From RGIG5579 sp045543495 (GTDB taxonomy: Bacteria > Bacillota > Clostridia > Oscillospirales > SIG627), in contig JAZQMO010000015.1 in NCBI GenBank assembly GCA_045543495.1, positions 62,001-126,000 on the forward strand: DNA of 64,000 bases, in the 5' to 3' direction. Of this stretch, positions 43,156 through 51,818 are shown in pieces (the first letter of the stretch is position 1; each line of letters opens with the position of its first letter). The notes under the pieces were generated by a model. That model did not search any database, had not been told where the DNA came from, and saw only the letters and a list, made by a program, of their open reading frames with translations. The position numbers were made by a program, and so were the translations under genes.

Positions 43156-43761
43156 TTATTGCTCAACAATTTCTTTCGAAACCTTTTCAACCGCCGCAGG
43201 CAAAATTTTCCATTCAGCAAGCCGCATCACTCTTTTTTGCAAGGACTCAGGGGTATCCCCCTCACGAATGGCAACCGCCTTTTGCAGGATGATCTCTCCC
43301 CCGTCGGGGATTTCATTCACAAAATGAACCGTAGCTCCCGTGACCTTCACACCGTAGGAAAGAGCGGCCTCGTGGACACGCAGACCGTAAAAGCCTTTTC
43401 CGCAGAAGGAAGGAATGAGGGAGGGGTGAACATTGATGATTTTTTTAGGATAGCGAGAGGTAAAGTCCTGACTGAGAATGGACATAAACCCTGCAAGCAC
43501 AATCAGATCAATTTGATTTTCTTCAATCAAGGAAACGATCTTTTCCTCAAAGGCTTCTTGGCTTCCAAGCTCTTTCTTGGAAACCACGACGGAAGGAATC
43601 TTGTTTTCCTTCGCCCGCACGAGGGCATAGGCCTCGGGATTACCGGAGATCACAAGAGAGATCTTTCCGCTTACCAATTCCCCCTTCTTTTGAGAATCGA
43701 TGAGGGCCTGAAGATTGGTTCCTCCGCCCGAGACCAAAACGGCAATTTTGGCCTTTCTCAT
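43156..43761 (-). CDS. purN: Phosphoribosylglycinamide formyltransferase
   Basis: 10-formyl-THF-dependent transfer to GAR, purine step 3. 201 residues. VLVSGGGTNLQALID (phosphate loop), VLAGFMSILS, NVHPSLIPSF with the catalytic His, and GATVHFVNEIPDGGEII with the catalytic His/Asp pattern. Overlaps purM by 4 nt. The formate-dependent PurT is not seen. Confidence 0.97.
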   Translation of the reverse strand: MRKAKIAVLVSGGGTNLQALIDSQKKGELVSGKISLVISGNPEAYALVRAKENKIPSVVVSKKELGSQEAFEEKIVSLIEENQIDLIVLAGFMSILSQDFTSRYPKKIINVHPSLIPSFCGKGFYGLRVHEAALSYGVKVTGATVHFVNEIPDGGEIILQKAVAIREGDTPESLQKRVMRLAEWKILPAAVEKVSKEIVEQ

Positions 43762-44798
43762 AAGATCACCTTTTCCTCGGATTCCACAACCTCACCGATC
43801 ACGTATGCATCCTCGCCGTTTGCCTTCAGGATCTCAAGGGCAGCCTCGGCATCCTCGGGGGAAACGATCACACACATACCGACACCCATATTAAAGGTGT
43901 TGAACATATCTCTTTCGGAAATGTTGCCAACCTTAGCGATCAAATCAAAAATAGGCAGAACACGAACGGCGCTCTTATCCACCTTGGCTCCCAGACCGTC
44001 GGGAATGCTTCTGGGAATATTTTCATAGAAGCCACCGCCGGTAATGTGGGAAATACCTTTTACGCAAATCTTATCAAGAAGGGCTAAAATGGGCTTGACG
44101 TAGATCTTGGTAGGAGTGAGAAGAGTCTCACCAACGCTCTTTCCGCCGAGCTCGGCAACAGGCTTCTTGATATCGCTGTTTTCCACATCAAATACCTTGC
44201 GAACAAGGGAGAAGCCGTTGGAATGAACGCCGGAGGAAGGGAGTGCAATGATCACATCGCCTGCCTTCATTTTCTTGTTATCAATGATCTTGGATTTGTC
44301 AACAACACCGGTGCAATAGCCTGCAAGATCATATTCGTCAACAGGATAAAAGCCGGGCATTTCCGCAGTCTCACCGCCGATGAGAGCGGCACCGGACTGA
44401 ACGCATCCCTCTGCAACGCCGGACACGATCTGAGCAATGCGCTCGGGTACATTTTTGCCGCAAGCAATATAGTCCAGGAAGAACAGAGGCTTTGCGCCGA
44501 CACAAATAACATCGTTGGCACACATCGCCACGCAGTCAATACCGATGGTATCGTGCTTATCCATAATGAATGCGATCTTGAGCTTGGTTCCGACACCGTC
44601 GGTTCCGCTGACCAGAACGGGCTTGGTAATGCCCTCCAAATCCAGTTCAAACAAACCGCCGAAGCCGCCAACATCGGAGCAAACTCCGCTGGTCATCGTT
44701 CTGGCGATGTGCTTTTTCATCAGTTCAACCGCCTTGTAACCTGCAGTAATATCAACGCCTGCCGCTGCATAGCTATCCGATTTAGATTGATTATACAT
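43758..44798 (-). CDS. purM: Phosphoribosylformylglycinamidine cyclo-ligase
   Basis: AIR synthase, purine step 5. 346 residues from ATG 44798, with AAAGGAA upstream; a longer frame begins inside purF and lacks a ribosome site. SYAAAGVDITAGYKAV at the start, GGFGGLFEL, SGTDGVGTKLKIAF, GGETAEMPGFY and ITGGGFYENIPRS are typical. It begins 5 bp after the purF stop codon. Confidence 0.97.
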   Translation of the reverse strand: MYNQSKSDSYAAAGVDITAGYKAVELMKKHIARTMTSGVCSDVGGFGGLFELDLEGITKPVLVSGTDGVGTKLKIAFIMDKHDTIGIDCVAMCANDVICVGAKPLFFLDYIACGKNVPERIAQIVSGVAEGCVQSGAALIGGETAEMPGFYPVDEYDLAGYCTGVVDKSKIIDNKKMKAGDVIIALPSSGVHSNGFSLVRKVFDVENSDIKKPVAELGGKSVGETLLTPTKIYVKPILALLDKICVKGISHITGGGFYENIPRSIPDGLGAKVDKSAVRVLPIFDLIAKVGNISERDMFNTFNMGVGMCVIVSPEDAEAALEILKANGEDAYVIGEVVESEEKVIL

Positions 44799-44803
44799 TT
44801 CTT

Positions 44804-46231
44804 TTATTCCTTTCCATTCCAGCAATATGTGCATAACTTACAGGGCTCAAGCCCGATGGCTTCAATAATTCCGTCCAGCGATTGAAACTCAATGGAAGAA
44901 AAATGGAGTTTATCGCAAATCGCTTTTCTGAATTTTTTACCACGCTCGGTGGTGAAATCACTGTATTCGTCTACATACTTGATTCCCTCTTCCCCCTCAA
45001 GCTCCATAATGATCTGACGAGCGATCAATTCCATTTCGCTCTTGGTACGGGAAAAATCCAAATACTTACAGTTAAACATAATAGGCGGGCAAGCGGAACG
45101 AATATGAACCGCTTTGGCACCGTGGGAATACAAGAAGTCAATGGTTTCCTTTAACTGCGTTCCGCGAACAATGGAGTCGTCAACAAAGAGGAGACTTTTC
45201 CCCTGAATCAGCTCGTGAACGGGGATCTGCTTCATTTTTGCAATTTTACTGCGATCCGCCTGCTTTGCCGAGGTAAAGCTGCGAGACCAAGTAGGTGTAT
45301 ATTTAATAAAGGCACGGGCAAATGGAGCGTGACTTTCCTGCGCATAGCCAATGGCATGAGGCGTACCCGAATCCGGCATACCGCCAACAAAATCCACATC
45401 CTTTGCATTTTGGATCTCTTCATCGTGCTTCGCCATAATTTGGCCGTTGCGATAACGCATGATCTCCACATTGACTCCCTCATAAGTCGAGGTGGGATAG
45501 CCGTAATAGCTCCAAAGGAAGGAGCAAATACGCATTTTTTCACCGGGCTCCTGAAGGCGAATGATGCGAGAGGGCGTGATCTCTACAATTTCTCCCGGAC
45601 CAAGCTCTCTGACGCTTTCATACCCAAGCTTCTGATAAGCAAAAGACTCCAAGGATACACAGTGGCCCTCTTCATCCTTACCGATCAAAACAGGAAGTCT
45701 GCCGAGGCTGTCTCTTGCGGCGATCAGATTGCCGTTCTCCTTGAGAATGAGAATGGTGGCTGAGCCATCGATCTTCTTTTGAACGGAAAGAATTCCCTCC
45801 ACAAAGCTTTCTTTGCGATTGATCAGTGCCGCAACAAGCTCGGTAGCATTGATCTTACCGCCTGTCATGGCATCAAAATGACCGCCAAGGCTCGTATCAA
45901 GGTATTCCTTCGCCAATTCATCCGCATTGCTGATAGCACCGACAACACAAATGGCATAGGTTCCGAGCGCTGACCGAATCAAAAGCGGCTGAGGATAATG
46001 ATTGCTGATACACCCAATGGCACTGGTGCCCTGCATCTCATCGAAAATATGCTCAAATTTTGAGCGAAAGGGTGTATTTTGAATGTTTTTGATCTCTCTT
46101 TGGAGACCGATTTCTTGATCGTACGCAGCAATACCGCCACGACGAGTTCCGAGGTGTGAGTGGTAGTCAGTTCCGAAAAACACATCGGACATCGCATCTC
46201 TTTGACTAACAACTCCGAAAAATCCGCCCAT
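44804..46231 (-). CDS. purF: Amidophosphoribosyltransferase-like protein lacking the N-terminal Cys
   Basis: PurF family, 475 residues: glutaminase-like domain (1-230) and phosphoribosyltransferase domain, with the PRPP loop LFVDDSIVRGTQLKE, VGGMPDSGTPHAIGYA and RAFIKYTPTWSRSF. In normal PurF the residue after the initiator Met is the Cys nucleophile (MCGV); here the start is MGGFFGVVSQRD, so Cys is Gly. C-terminal CKLCTYC and an earlier CPPIMFNC could hold the Fe-S cluster known for Bacillus PurF. The remaining operon order supports the step-1 role. Without the nucleophile the enzyme should depend on free ammonia or another glutaminase; a similar MGGFFG start occurs in related anaerobes, so this may be a whole subfamily. 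Confidence 0.9.
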   Translation of the reverse strand: MGGFFGVVSQRDAMSDVFFGTDYHSHLGTRRGGIAAYDQEIGLQREIKNIQNTPFRSKFEHIFDEMQGTSAIGCISNHYPQPLLIRSALGTYAICVVGAISNADELAKEYLDTSLGGHFDAMTGGKINATELVAALINRKESFVEGILSVQKKIDGSATILILKENGNLIAARDSLGRLPVLIGKDEEGHCVSLESFAYQKLGYESVRELGPGEIVEITPSRIIRLQEPGEKMRICSFLWSYYGYPTSTYEGVNVEIMRYRNGQIMAKHDEEIQNAKDVDFVGGMPDSGTPHAIGYAQESHAPFARAFIKYTPTWSRSFTSAKQADRSKIAKMKQIPVHELIQGKSLLFVDDSIVRGTQLKETIDFLYSHGAKAVHIRSACPPIMFNCKYLDFSRTKSEMELIARQIIMELEGEEGIKYVDEYSDFTTERGKKFRKAICDKLHFSSIEFQSLDGIIEAIGLEPCKLCTYCWNGKE

Positions 46232-46254
46232 AGTTCCTCCTTTGCGGGATCAAA

Positions 46255-46749
46255 TCAGTTTGCAAATTCTTCCACTACCTTACGGTCTTTTTCCAAAACC
46301 TTGGCAGCATCGGCTCTTCTCTTGGCATCCAGCTTTTCAGCAAGCTCGGGCTCGGAAACCGCAAGGATCTGCAGTGCAAGAAGAGCGGCGTTGGTGGCAC
46401 CGTCAATGGCAACGGTAGCAACGGGGATTCCCGAGGGCATCATAACCGTTGATAAAAGGGCGTCCATTCCGTCAAGCTGACTTGACTTGCATGGAATTCC
46501 GATCACAGGGAGCGTAGTATTGGCGGCAATGGCGCCGGCCAGATGAGCCGCCATACCGGCTGCGGCGATGATGGCACCAAATCCGTTTTCCCTCGCATTC
46601 AAGGCAAAGAGCCTCGCCTCCTCGGGGGTGCGATGAGCGGAGTAAACATGAATTTCAAAATCAACACCAAAGGATTTCAGCGTATCAACTGCTTTTCTGA
46701 CAATGGGAAGATCGCTGTCACTTCCCATAACAATTCCGACTTTTTTCAT
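46255..46749 (-). CDS. purE: N5-carboxyaminoimidazole ribonucleotide mutase (class I PurE)
   Basis: First gene of the purine operon. 164 residues: VGIVMGSDSDLPI, SAHRTPEEA, AAAGMAAHLAGAIAANT and PVIGIPCKSS are complete. Class I PurE enzymes are mutases that need PurK; no purK is in the window, so either it lies elsewhere or carboxylation is non-enzymatic or by another enzyme. GGAGG precedes the start. The leader upstream is a ZTP riboswitch with terminator. Confidence 0.96.
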   Translation of the reverse strand: MKKVGIVMGSDSDLPIVRKAVDTLKSFGVDFEIHVYSAHRTPEEARLFALNARENGFGAIIAAAGMAAHLAGAIAANTTLPVIGIPCKSSQLDGMDALLSTVMMPSGIPVATVAIDGATNAALLALQILAVSEPELAEKLDAKRRADAAKVLEKDRKVVEEFAN

Positions 46750-46761
46750 AAATCCTCCTTA

Positions 46762-46894
46762 CAAAAAACAAAAAAGGGCGCACTTAACTCTAAGAGTTAA
46801 ATGCGCCCAGACGGTCGGCAATAAGGGGAAACCCCTGAAAAGTTCTTTGTTCCTCTGTGGTGCTCCACAATCATCCGTCAGTCGCAAAGAACCC
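46762..46894 (-). promoter_or_regulatory. ZTP (pfl) riboswitch with terminator controlling the purine operon
   Basis: The aptamer (46805-46894) has the outer stem TTCTTTG/CAAAGAA, the core GCGACTGACGG, an inner hairpin TGTGG-AGCA-CCACA followed by GAGGAA, and the 3' hallmark CCGUCUGGGC. GACGG and CCGUC form the pseudoknot, a covariant of the usual GGCG/CGCC. The closing GGGC is also the start of the terminator stem (46776-46808, then TTTTTT), so ligand binding should prevent termination. ZTP/ZMP signals 10-formyl-THF shortage. Confidence 0.92.
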
Positions 46895-46909
46895 ATTCAA
46901 TTCCTGAAA

Positions 46910-46938
46910 ATTATACCATACCTCAAGAGTCGTGTCAA
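46910..46938 (-). promoter_or_regulatory. Promoter of the purine operon
   Basis: TTGACA (46933-46938), 17-bp spacer, TATAAT (46910-46915) on the minus strand; exact consensus. It lies only 21 bp after the guaB stop codon and no terminator separates the two. Confidence 0.9.
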
Positions 46939-46959
46939 GGCGCAAAGGGGAAATTTCGA

Positions 46960-48465
46960 CTATTTAATTGAGGCTCCCTTTTCCTTTTGAATCACATCGT
47001 GAGCGCCGCCCTCCACAATACTGGTTGCAGAAACGAGAGTAAGCTTTGCTTTCTTCTGCAATTCAGAAATAGAAAGCGCTCCGCAGTTACACATTGTAGA
47101 TTTCACCTTGCTGAGAGAAAGTGCCACATTGTCCTTCAGACTACCGGCGTAAGGAACATAAGAATCAACGCCCTCTTCAAAGGAAAGCTTCTTATCTCCG
47201 CCCAAGTCATATCTCTGCCAGTTGCGGGCACGGCTGGAGCCTTCACCCCAGTATTCCTTATAGTAGGTACCGCCGATATTCACCTTATTGGTGGGGCTTT
47301 CATCAAATCTTGCAAAGTATCTGCCAAGCATTACAAAGTCAGCACCCATGGCAAGGGCCAAGGTAATGTGGTGATCGTAAACAATACCGCCATCGGAGCA
47401 AACGGGAATATAAACACCGGTCTCTTCAAAATACTCATCTCTGGCCTTGCAAACCTCAATGAGAGCGGTAGCCTGACCACGGCCGATTCCCTTGGTTTCA
47501 CGGGTGATACAGATGGAGCCGCCGCCGATTCCGACTTTAATAAAGTCAGCCCCGCAGTCAGCCAAGAAGCGGAAGCCGTCAGCATCCACAACATTACCTG
47601 CACCAACCTTAACGGTATCGCCGTAGCGCTCACGGATCCACTCGATGGTCAGCTTCTGCCACTCGGAAAAGCCTTCGGAGGAGTCAATACAAAGCACATC
47701 GGCCCCTGCCTCAATAAGAGCAGGAACACGCTCGGCGTAGTCACGGGTGTTGATACCCGCACCCACAACATATCTCTTGCTGGAATCCAAAAGCTCATTG
47801 GGATTCTGCTTGTGGGAATCATAATCTTTACGGAACACAAAATAGCAAAGCTGCCCCTCCTCATTGATAATGGGGAGAGAATTCAATTTGTTATCCCAAA
47901 TGATATCATTGGCTTCCTTCAAGGTTGTTCCCTCTTTTGCCCAAATAAGCTTATCAAAGGGAGTCATAAACTCACGAACAGGAGTGGAAGCATCCATTCT
48001 GCTGACACGGTAATCTCTGCCCGTAACAATACCGAGAAGCTTTCCTTCGCTGGTGCCGTCACTGGTAACGGCTACAGTGGAGTGGCCGGTCTTTTCCTTA
48101 AGAGCAACCACGTCTGCCAAGGTTGCATCGGGGCTCACATTGGAGTCGCTCTTTACAAAGCCTGCCTTATGATTCTTGGCACGCTTCACCATTGCTGCTT
48201 CATCGGCAACGGACTGAGAGCCGTAAATAAAGGAAACACCGCCTTCGACAGCCAAAGCAATGGCAAGGCGATCGCCGGAAACAGACTGCATAATAGCACT
48301 GACCATGGGAATGTTCATGGTGATGGCAGGCTCCTCACCCTTCTTATATTTTACAAGAGGAGTTTTCAGAGACACATTCGCAGGAACACACTCGCTGGAG
48401 GAGTATCCGGGAATCAAAAGATATTCATTAAAAGTATGAGAGGGTTCATTGATAAAAACAGCCAT
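46960..48465 (-). CDS. guaB: IMP dehydrogenase
   Basis: NAD-dependent oxidation of IMP to XMP, first step to GMP. 501 residues: barrel with two CBS-like inserts (about 105-225), catalytic Cys in GGGSICITRETKG, VGAGNVVDADGF, CSDGGIVYDHHI and a flap containing RARNWQRYD. It overlaps pyrB by one base (TAATG), so it is the last gene of the pyrimidine operon rather than part of the purine operon next door. This couples GMP synthesis to pyrimidine control. Confidence 0.95.
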   Translation of the reverse strand: MAVFINEPSHTFNEYLLIPGYSSSECVPANVSLKTPLVKYKKGEEPAITMNIPMVSAIMQSVSGDRLAIALAVEGGVSFIYGSQSVADEAAMVKRAKNHKAGFVKSDSNVSPDATLADVVALKEKTGHSTVAVTSDGTSEGKLLGIVTGRDYRVSRMDASTPVREFMTPFDKLIWAKEGTTLKEANDIIWDNKLNSLPIINEEGQLCYFVFRKDYDSHKQNPNELLDSSKRYVVGAGINTRDYAERVPALIEAGADVLCIDSSEGFSEWQKLTIEWIRERYGDTVKVGAGNVVDADGFRFLADCGADFIKVGIGGGSICITRETKGIGRGQATALIEVCKARDEYFEETGVYIPVCSDGGIVYDHHITLALAMGADFVMLGRYFARFDESPTNKVNIGGTYYKEYWGEGSSRARNWQRYDLGGDKKLSFEEGVDSYVPYAGSLKDNVALSLSKVKSTMCNCGALSISELQKKAKLTLVSATSIVEGGAHDVIQKEKGASIK

Positions 48466-49553
48466 TATTTTTCCTCCTTTTTAATCGCTTTTTTCTCACA
48501 ATAAATACAGCGATAAACTTGATTCTTTTCATCTACACATTTTACCTTGTGGGCAAGCTCCTGCTCCACAGAGGTAATACAGCGAGGATTGACACAGTGA
48601 TAAGGCCCAACCACTGCATCTTCCTTTTGATCCTTCGCCTCGCGGTTCATCAACAAAAAGCGGATCAAAGCCATACGAACAAGCTTCCCGTTCAAAACCT
48701 GCTTGAAATAGCAGGCTCTCGGATCAGAATCGATCTGAACGCTGATCTCGTTCACGCGGGGCAAGGGGTGAAGAATACACATATCCTTCTTGGCATCCAC
48801 AAGCTTTTCGGGAGTCAGAATATAACTGTCCTTCAGCTGCTCATAGGTATCCAGATCGTCAAAACGCTCTCTTTGAATACGGGTCATATAGAGAATATCA
48901 AGCTGGGGAAGTGCCTGTTCAAGAGAAGCAATTTCCACATATTCCATCCCGTTGGCTTCCAAGGCATCCGTTCTGACATAGGCGGGAACCTTCAGCTCGT
49001 CGGGAGAGATCAAAACGATCTTAATATTTTCATACCGTGTCAAAGCAGAAATCAGAGAATGAACGGTTCTGCCGAATTTCAAATCGCCGCAAAAGCCAAT
49101 GGTCAAATGATCCAGTCTTCCCTTTTCACGGTAAATGGTCAAAAGATCCGTCAAGGTTTGCGTAGGATGGCAGTGACCGCCGTCACCCGCATTGATAACG
49201 GGAACACTTGCATTTTGAGATGCAACATAAGGGGCGCCTTCCTTGGGGTGGCGCATCGCGATGATATCGGCATAACAGCTGATCACCTTCGCAGTATCGG
49301 CAATGCTCTCCCCTTTGGACGCAGAGGAGGACGAAGCCTCAGAAAAACCGATCACACTGCCGCCAAGCTCCAGCATAGCCGCCTCAAAGCTGAGCCTGGT
49401 TCTGGTAGAAGGCTCAAAAAACAGCGTTGCAAGCTTTTTGCCCTTACAGCAATCAGCATATTTTTCGGGATGTTCGCTGATGTCACACGCCGTGTGAATC
49501 AGATCCATCACCTCATCGGGAGTAAAGTCTACAATATCAATAAGACTTCTCAT
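48465..49553 (-). CDS. pyrB: Aspartate carbamoyltransferase fused to a PyrI-like zinc domain
   Basis: Commits carbamoyl phosphate to pyrimidines. 362 residues. The catalytic part (1-305) has FEPSTRTRLSFEAA, GDGGHCHPTQTLTDL, DLKFGRTVHSL and HPLPRVNEIS. After it comes a zinc-ribbon tail of about 45 residues (CVNPRCITSVE ... CIYCEKK, four Cys) that looks like the zinc domain of PyrI, without the nucleotide-binding allosteric domain. In enteric ATCase this zinc domain docks on the catalytic chains, so here it may hold the trimer or a hexamer together while giving no ATP/CTP control. Overlaps pyrE by 4 nt. Confidence 0.94.
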   Translation of the reverse strand: MRSLIDIVDFTPDEVMDLIHTACDISEHPEKYADCCKGKKLATLFFEPSTRTRLSFEAAMLELGGSVIGFSEASSSSASKGESIADTAKVISCYADIIAMRHPKEGAPYVASQNASVPVINAGDGGHCHPTQTLTDLLTIYREKGRLDHLTIGFCGDLKFGRTVHSLISALTRYENIKIVLISPDELKVPAYVRTDALEANGMEYVEIASLEQALPQLDILYMTRIQRERFDDLDTYEQLKDSYILTPEKLVDAKKDMCILHPLPRVNEISVQIDSDPRACYFKQVLNGKLVRMALIRFLLMNREAKDQKEDAVVGPYHCVNPRCITSVEQELAHKVKCVDEKNQVYRCIYCEKKAIKKEEK

Positions 49554-50194
49554 TGATTGCTCCCGCCTTTGATCCAGCTCTCATCGGAGGGATTGTTACG
49601 GAATGCGATCAGGCGAGCAACATCCTCTTCCTTGATATATCCTTCCTCCGCTGCAACCTGAGCGATCACATCAAAATTGGTCAGGGAAACATTTTTTACA
49701 TTGGCCTCTGCCATACGGTCGATTCCCTTCTTCATACCGTAGGTGAAAATACTGGCTACGCCGAGCACCTCGGCGCCTGCCTCACGAAGAACGTTGACAA
49801 CCTCGAGAACACTGCCGCCGGTGGAAATCAGGTCCTCCACCACAACGACCTTCTGTCCCTTCTCAAGCTTTCCTTCGATCTGGTTCTGGCGGCCGTGATC
49901 CTTGGCGCCGGAGCGAACGTAGCCCATAGGAAGACCCATAATATGGCCTACAATGGCAGCGTGAGCAATTCCTGCGGTAGAGGTGCCCATCAGGACCTCT
50001 GCCTCGGGGTAATGGGTACGAATGATCTCTGCCAATCCGTTTTCCACATCCAAGCGAACCTCGGGTGCAGTCAGGGTCAATCTGTTATCACAATAGACAG
50101 GGCTCTTGATTCCGCTTGCCCAGGTAAAGGGCTCTTCGGGACGGAAGAACACAGCCTTAATTTTCAAAAGATCCTTTGCAATTACTTTTTCCAT
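49550..50194 (-). CDS. pyrE: Orotate phosphoribosyltransferase
   Basis: PRPP-dependent conversion of orotate to OMP. 214 residues, with the PRPP motif VVVVEDLISTGGSVLEV and MGTSTAGIAHAAIVG and YVRSGAKDHGRQNQIEG loops. It follows pyrF by 14 bp and is followed by pyrB with a 4-nt overlap. The loop containing KDHGRQNQ is the catalytic mobile loop. Confidence 0.96.
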   Translation of the reverse strand: MEKVIAKDLLKIKAVFFRPEEPFTWASGIKSPVYCDNRLTLTAPEVRLDVENGLAEIIRTHYPEAEVLMGTSTAGIAHAAIVGHIMGLPMGYVRSGAKDHGRQNQIEGKLEKGQKVVVVEDLISTGGSVLEVVNVLREAGAEVLGVASIFTYGMKKGIDRMAEANVKNVSLTNFDVIAQVAAEEGYIKEEDVARLIAFRNNPSDESWIKGGSNQ

Positions 50195-50208
50195 CGTTCT
50201 ATTTCTCC

Positions 50209-50907
50209 TTAATCAACAAATTCTCTGATACAACGCTCGTAAGCCGCAACGGGATCGGCCGCAGCGGTAATGGGACGACCCACCACAATGTAATCCGAGC
50301 CGATCTTCTTGGCCTCGGCGGGGGTCATAACACGCTTCTGATCGCCGATATCGCCGTCTGCAAAGCGGACACCGGGAGTAACGGTCAAAAAGTCCTTGCC
50401 GCAGGCATCGTGAACCTTACCCGCCTCCAAGGGAGAACAAACCACACCGTCAAGACCTGCGCTTTTGGCATTCTTGGCATAGTGAAGCACAACCTGATCA
50501 ATGGGCTCACGGATCAACAGATCGTTCTCCATGCTTTCCTGATCGGTGGAAGTAAGCTGAGTAACGGCAATCAAAAGAGGACGGGTGCCGTCGGGACGGG
50601 TCAATCCTTCAATGGCCGCCTCCATCATACGAATGGTGCCGCCTGCGTGCAAATTACAAAGATCCACATCCAAACCGGAAAGAACCGCCATGGATTTTTT
50701 CACGGTGTTGGGAATGTCGTGGGATTTCAGATCCAAAAAGATCTTGTGGCCACGAGCCTTGATCTCACGAACGATTTGAGGGCCTTCAGCGTAAAAAAGC
50801 TCCATACCGATCTTCACAAAAGGCTTCTTGCCGGTAAAACGGTCCAAAAAGCTGAATACTTCCTTTGCACTTGCAAAATCACAAGCAATGATAACGTCCT
50901 TTCCCAT
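50209..50907 (-). CDS. pyrF: Orotidine 5'-phosphate decarboxylase
   Basis: OMP to UMP. 232 residues, short barrel-type enzyme. The catalytic Asp-Lys tetrad is in FLDLKSHDIPNTV, followed by VTPGVRFADGD (phosphate site) and VVGRPITAAADPVAAY. Overlaps pyrD by one base. Identity is firm from DLKSHDIPNT. Confidence 0.97.
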   Translation of the reverse strand: MGKDVIIACDFASAKEVFSFLDRFTGKKPFVKIGMELFYAEGPQIVREIKARGHKIFLDLKSHDIPNTVKKSMAVLSGLDVDLCNLHAGGTIRMMEAAIEGLTRPDGTRPLLIAVTQLTSTDQESMENDLLIREPIDQVVLHYAKNAKSAGLDGVVCSPLEAGKVHDACGKDFLTVTPGVRFADGDIGDQKRVMTPAEAKKIGSDYIVVGRPITAAADPVAAYERCIREFVD

Positions 50908-51818
50908 TATCTGACACCTCCGATAATTTCACTTAATTCATTGATTTTATATTCATCCATCGCACGGGGCAAATCCCGAATAATATCACGGCAAGCATAA
51001 GGATTTATAAGATTTTCTGCTCCGACCTGAACTGCGGTAGCACCCGCAAGCATCATTTCGATTACATCCTCTGCCGATTTTACGCCGCCGATTCCCACAA
51101 CGGGAATTTTTACATTGGATGCAACCTGATAGACCATACGAACGGCAACAGGAAAAATAGCACTGCCGGAAAAGCCGCCCATGGTATTGGCGATCACAGG
51201 CCTTCTTCTTCTCAAATCAATTCTCATTCCGAGAAGCGTATTGATCAGGCTGATGCCGTCAGCGCCGGCATCCTCACAAGCCTTCGCAATGGAAACAATA
51301 TCCGTAACATTGGGAGAAAGCTTGATGATCACAGGCTTTGTGGTAACCTTTTTCACTGCTCGGGTCACCTCGGCAGCGGCCGCAGGATCGGTACCGAAGC
51401 TCATTCCGCCTCCGTGAACATTGGGACAGCTGACATTGACCTCAAGCCAGCCAACCTGCTCACAGGCATCAAGTCTTTCACAGGTATAGGCGTAATCCTC
51501 AACGGAAAATCCACTGACGTTAGCCATCACAGGTTTAGAAAAGCACTTTTTTAATTTCGGAAGTTCTTCGGAAATCACCTTATCAACACCGGGATTCTGA
51601 AGACCGACGGCATTGATCATACCTGCCGTGCACTCTGCAATTCTGGGGGTAGGATTTCCAAAGCGGGGGTCTTTGGTGGTACCCTTAAAAGAAAAGGTTC
51701 CAAGCTCATTGATATCATAAAGCTCGGCGAATTCGTAGCCGAAGCCAAAGGTACCGCTGGCGGGGATCACGGGATTATCCAGCGTGATTCCGCAAAGATT
51801 CACACTCAGTCTTCCCAT
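50907..51818 (-). CDS. pyrD: Dihydroorotate dehydrogenase B, catalytic subunit
   Basis: FMN enzyme of the class 1B (NAD-linked) type, partner of PyrK. 303 residues from ATG 51818 with GGAGGAG upstream; a longer frame into pyrK lacks a start signal. NPVIPASGTFGFG, NVSCPNVHGGGMSFG with the catalytic Cys, and GGVKSAEDV and AVQVGAENL are typical. It overlaps pyrK by 13 nt. Confidence 0.96.
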   Translation of the reverse strand: MGRLSVNLCGITLDNPVIPASGTFGFGYEFAELYDINELGTFSFKGTTKDPRFGNPTPRIAECTAGMINAVGLQNPGVDKVISEELPKLKKCFSKPVMANVSGFSVEDYAYTCERLDACEQVGWLEVNVSCPNVHGGGMSFGTDPAAAAEVTRAVKKVTTKPVIIKLSPNVTDIVSIAKACEDAGADGISLINTLLGMRIDLRRRRPVIANTMGGFSGSAIFPVAVRMVYQVASNVKIPVVGIGGVKSAEDVIEMMLAGATAVQVGAENLINPYACRDIIRDLPRAMDEYKINELSEIIGGVR

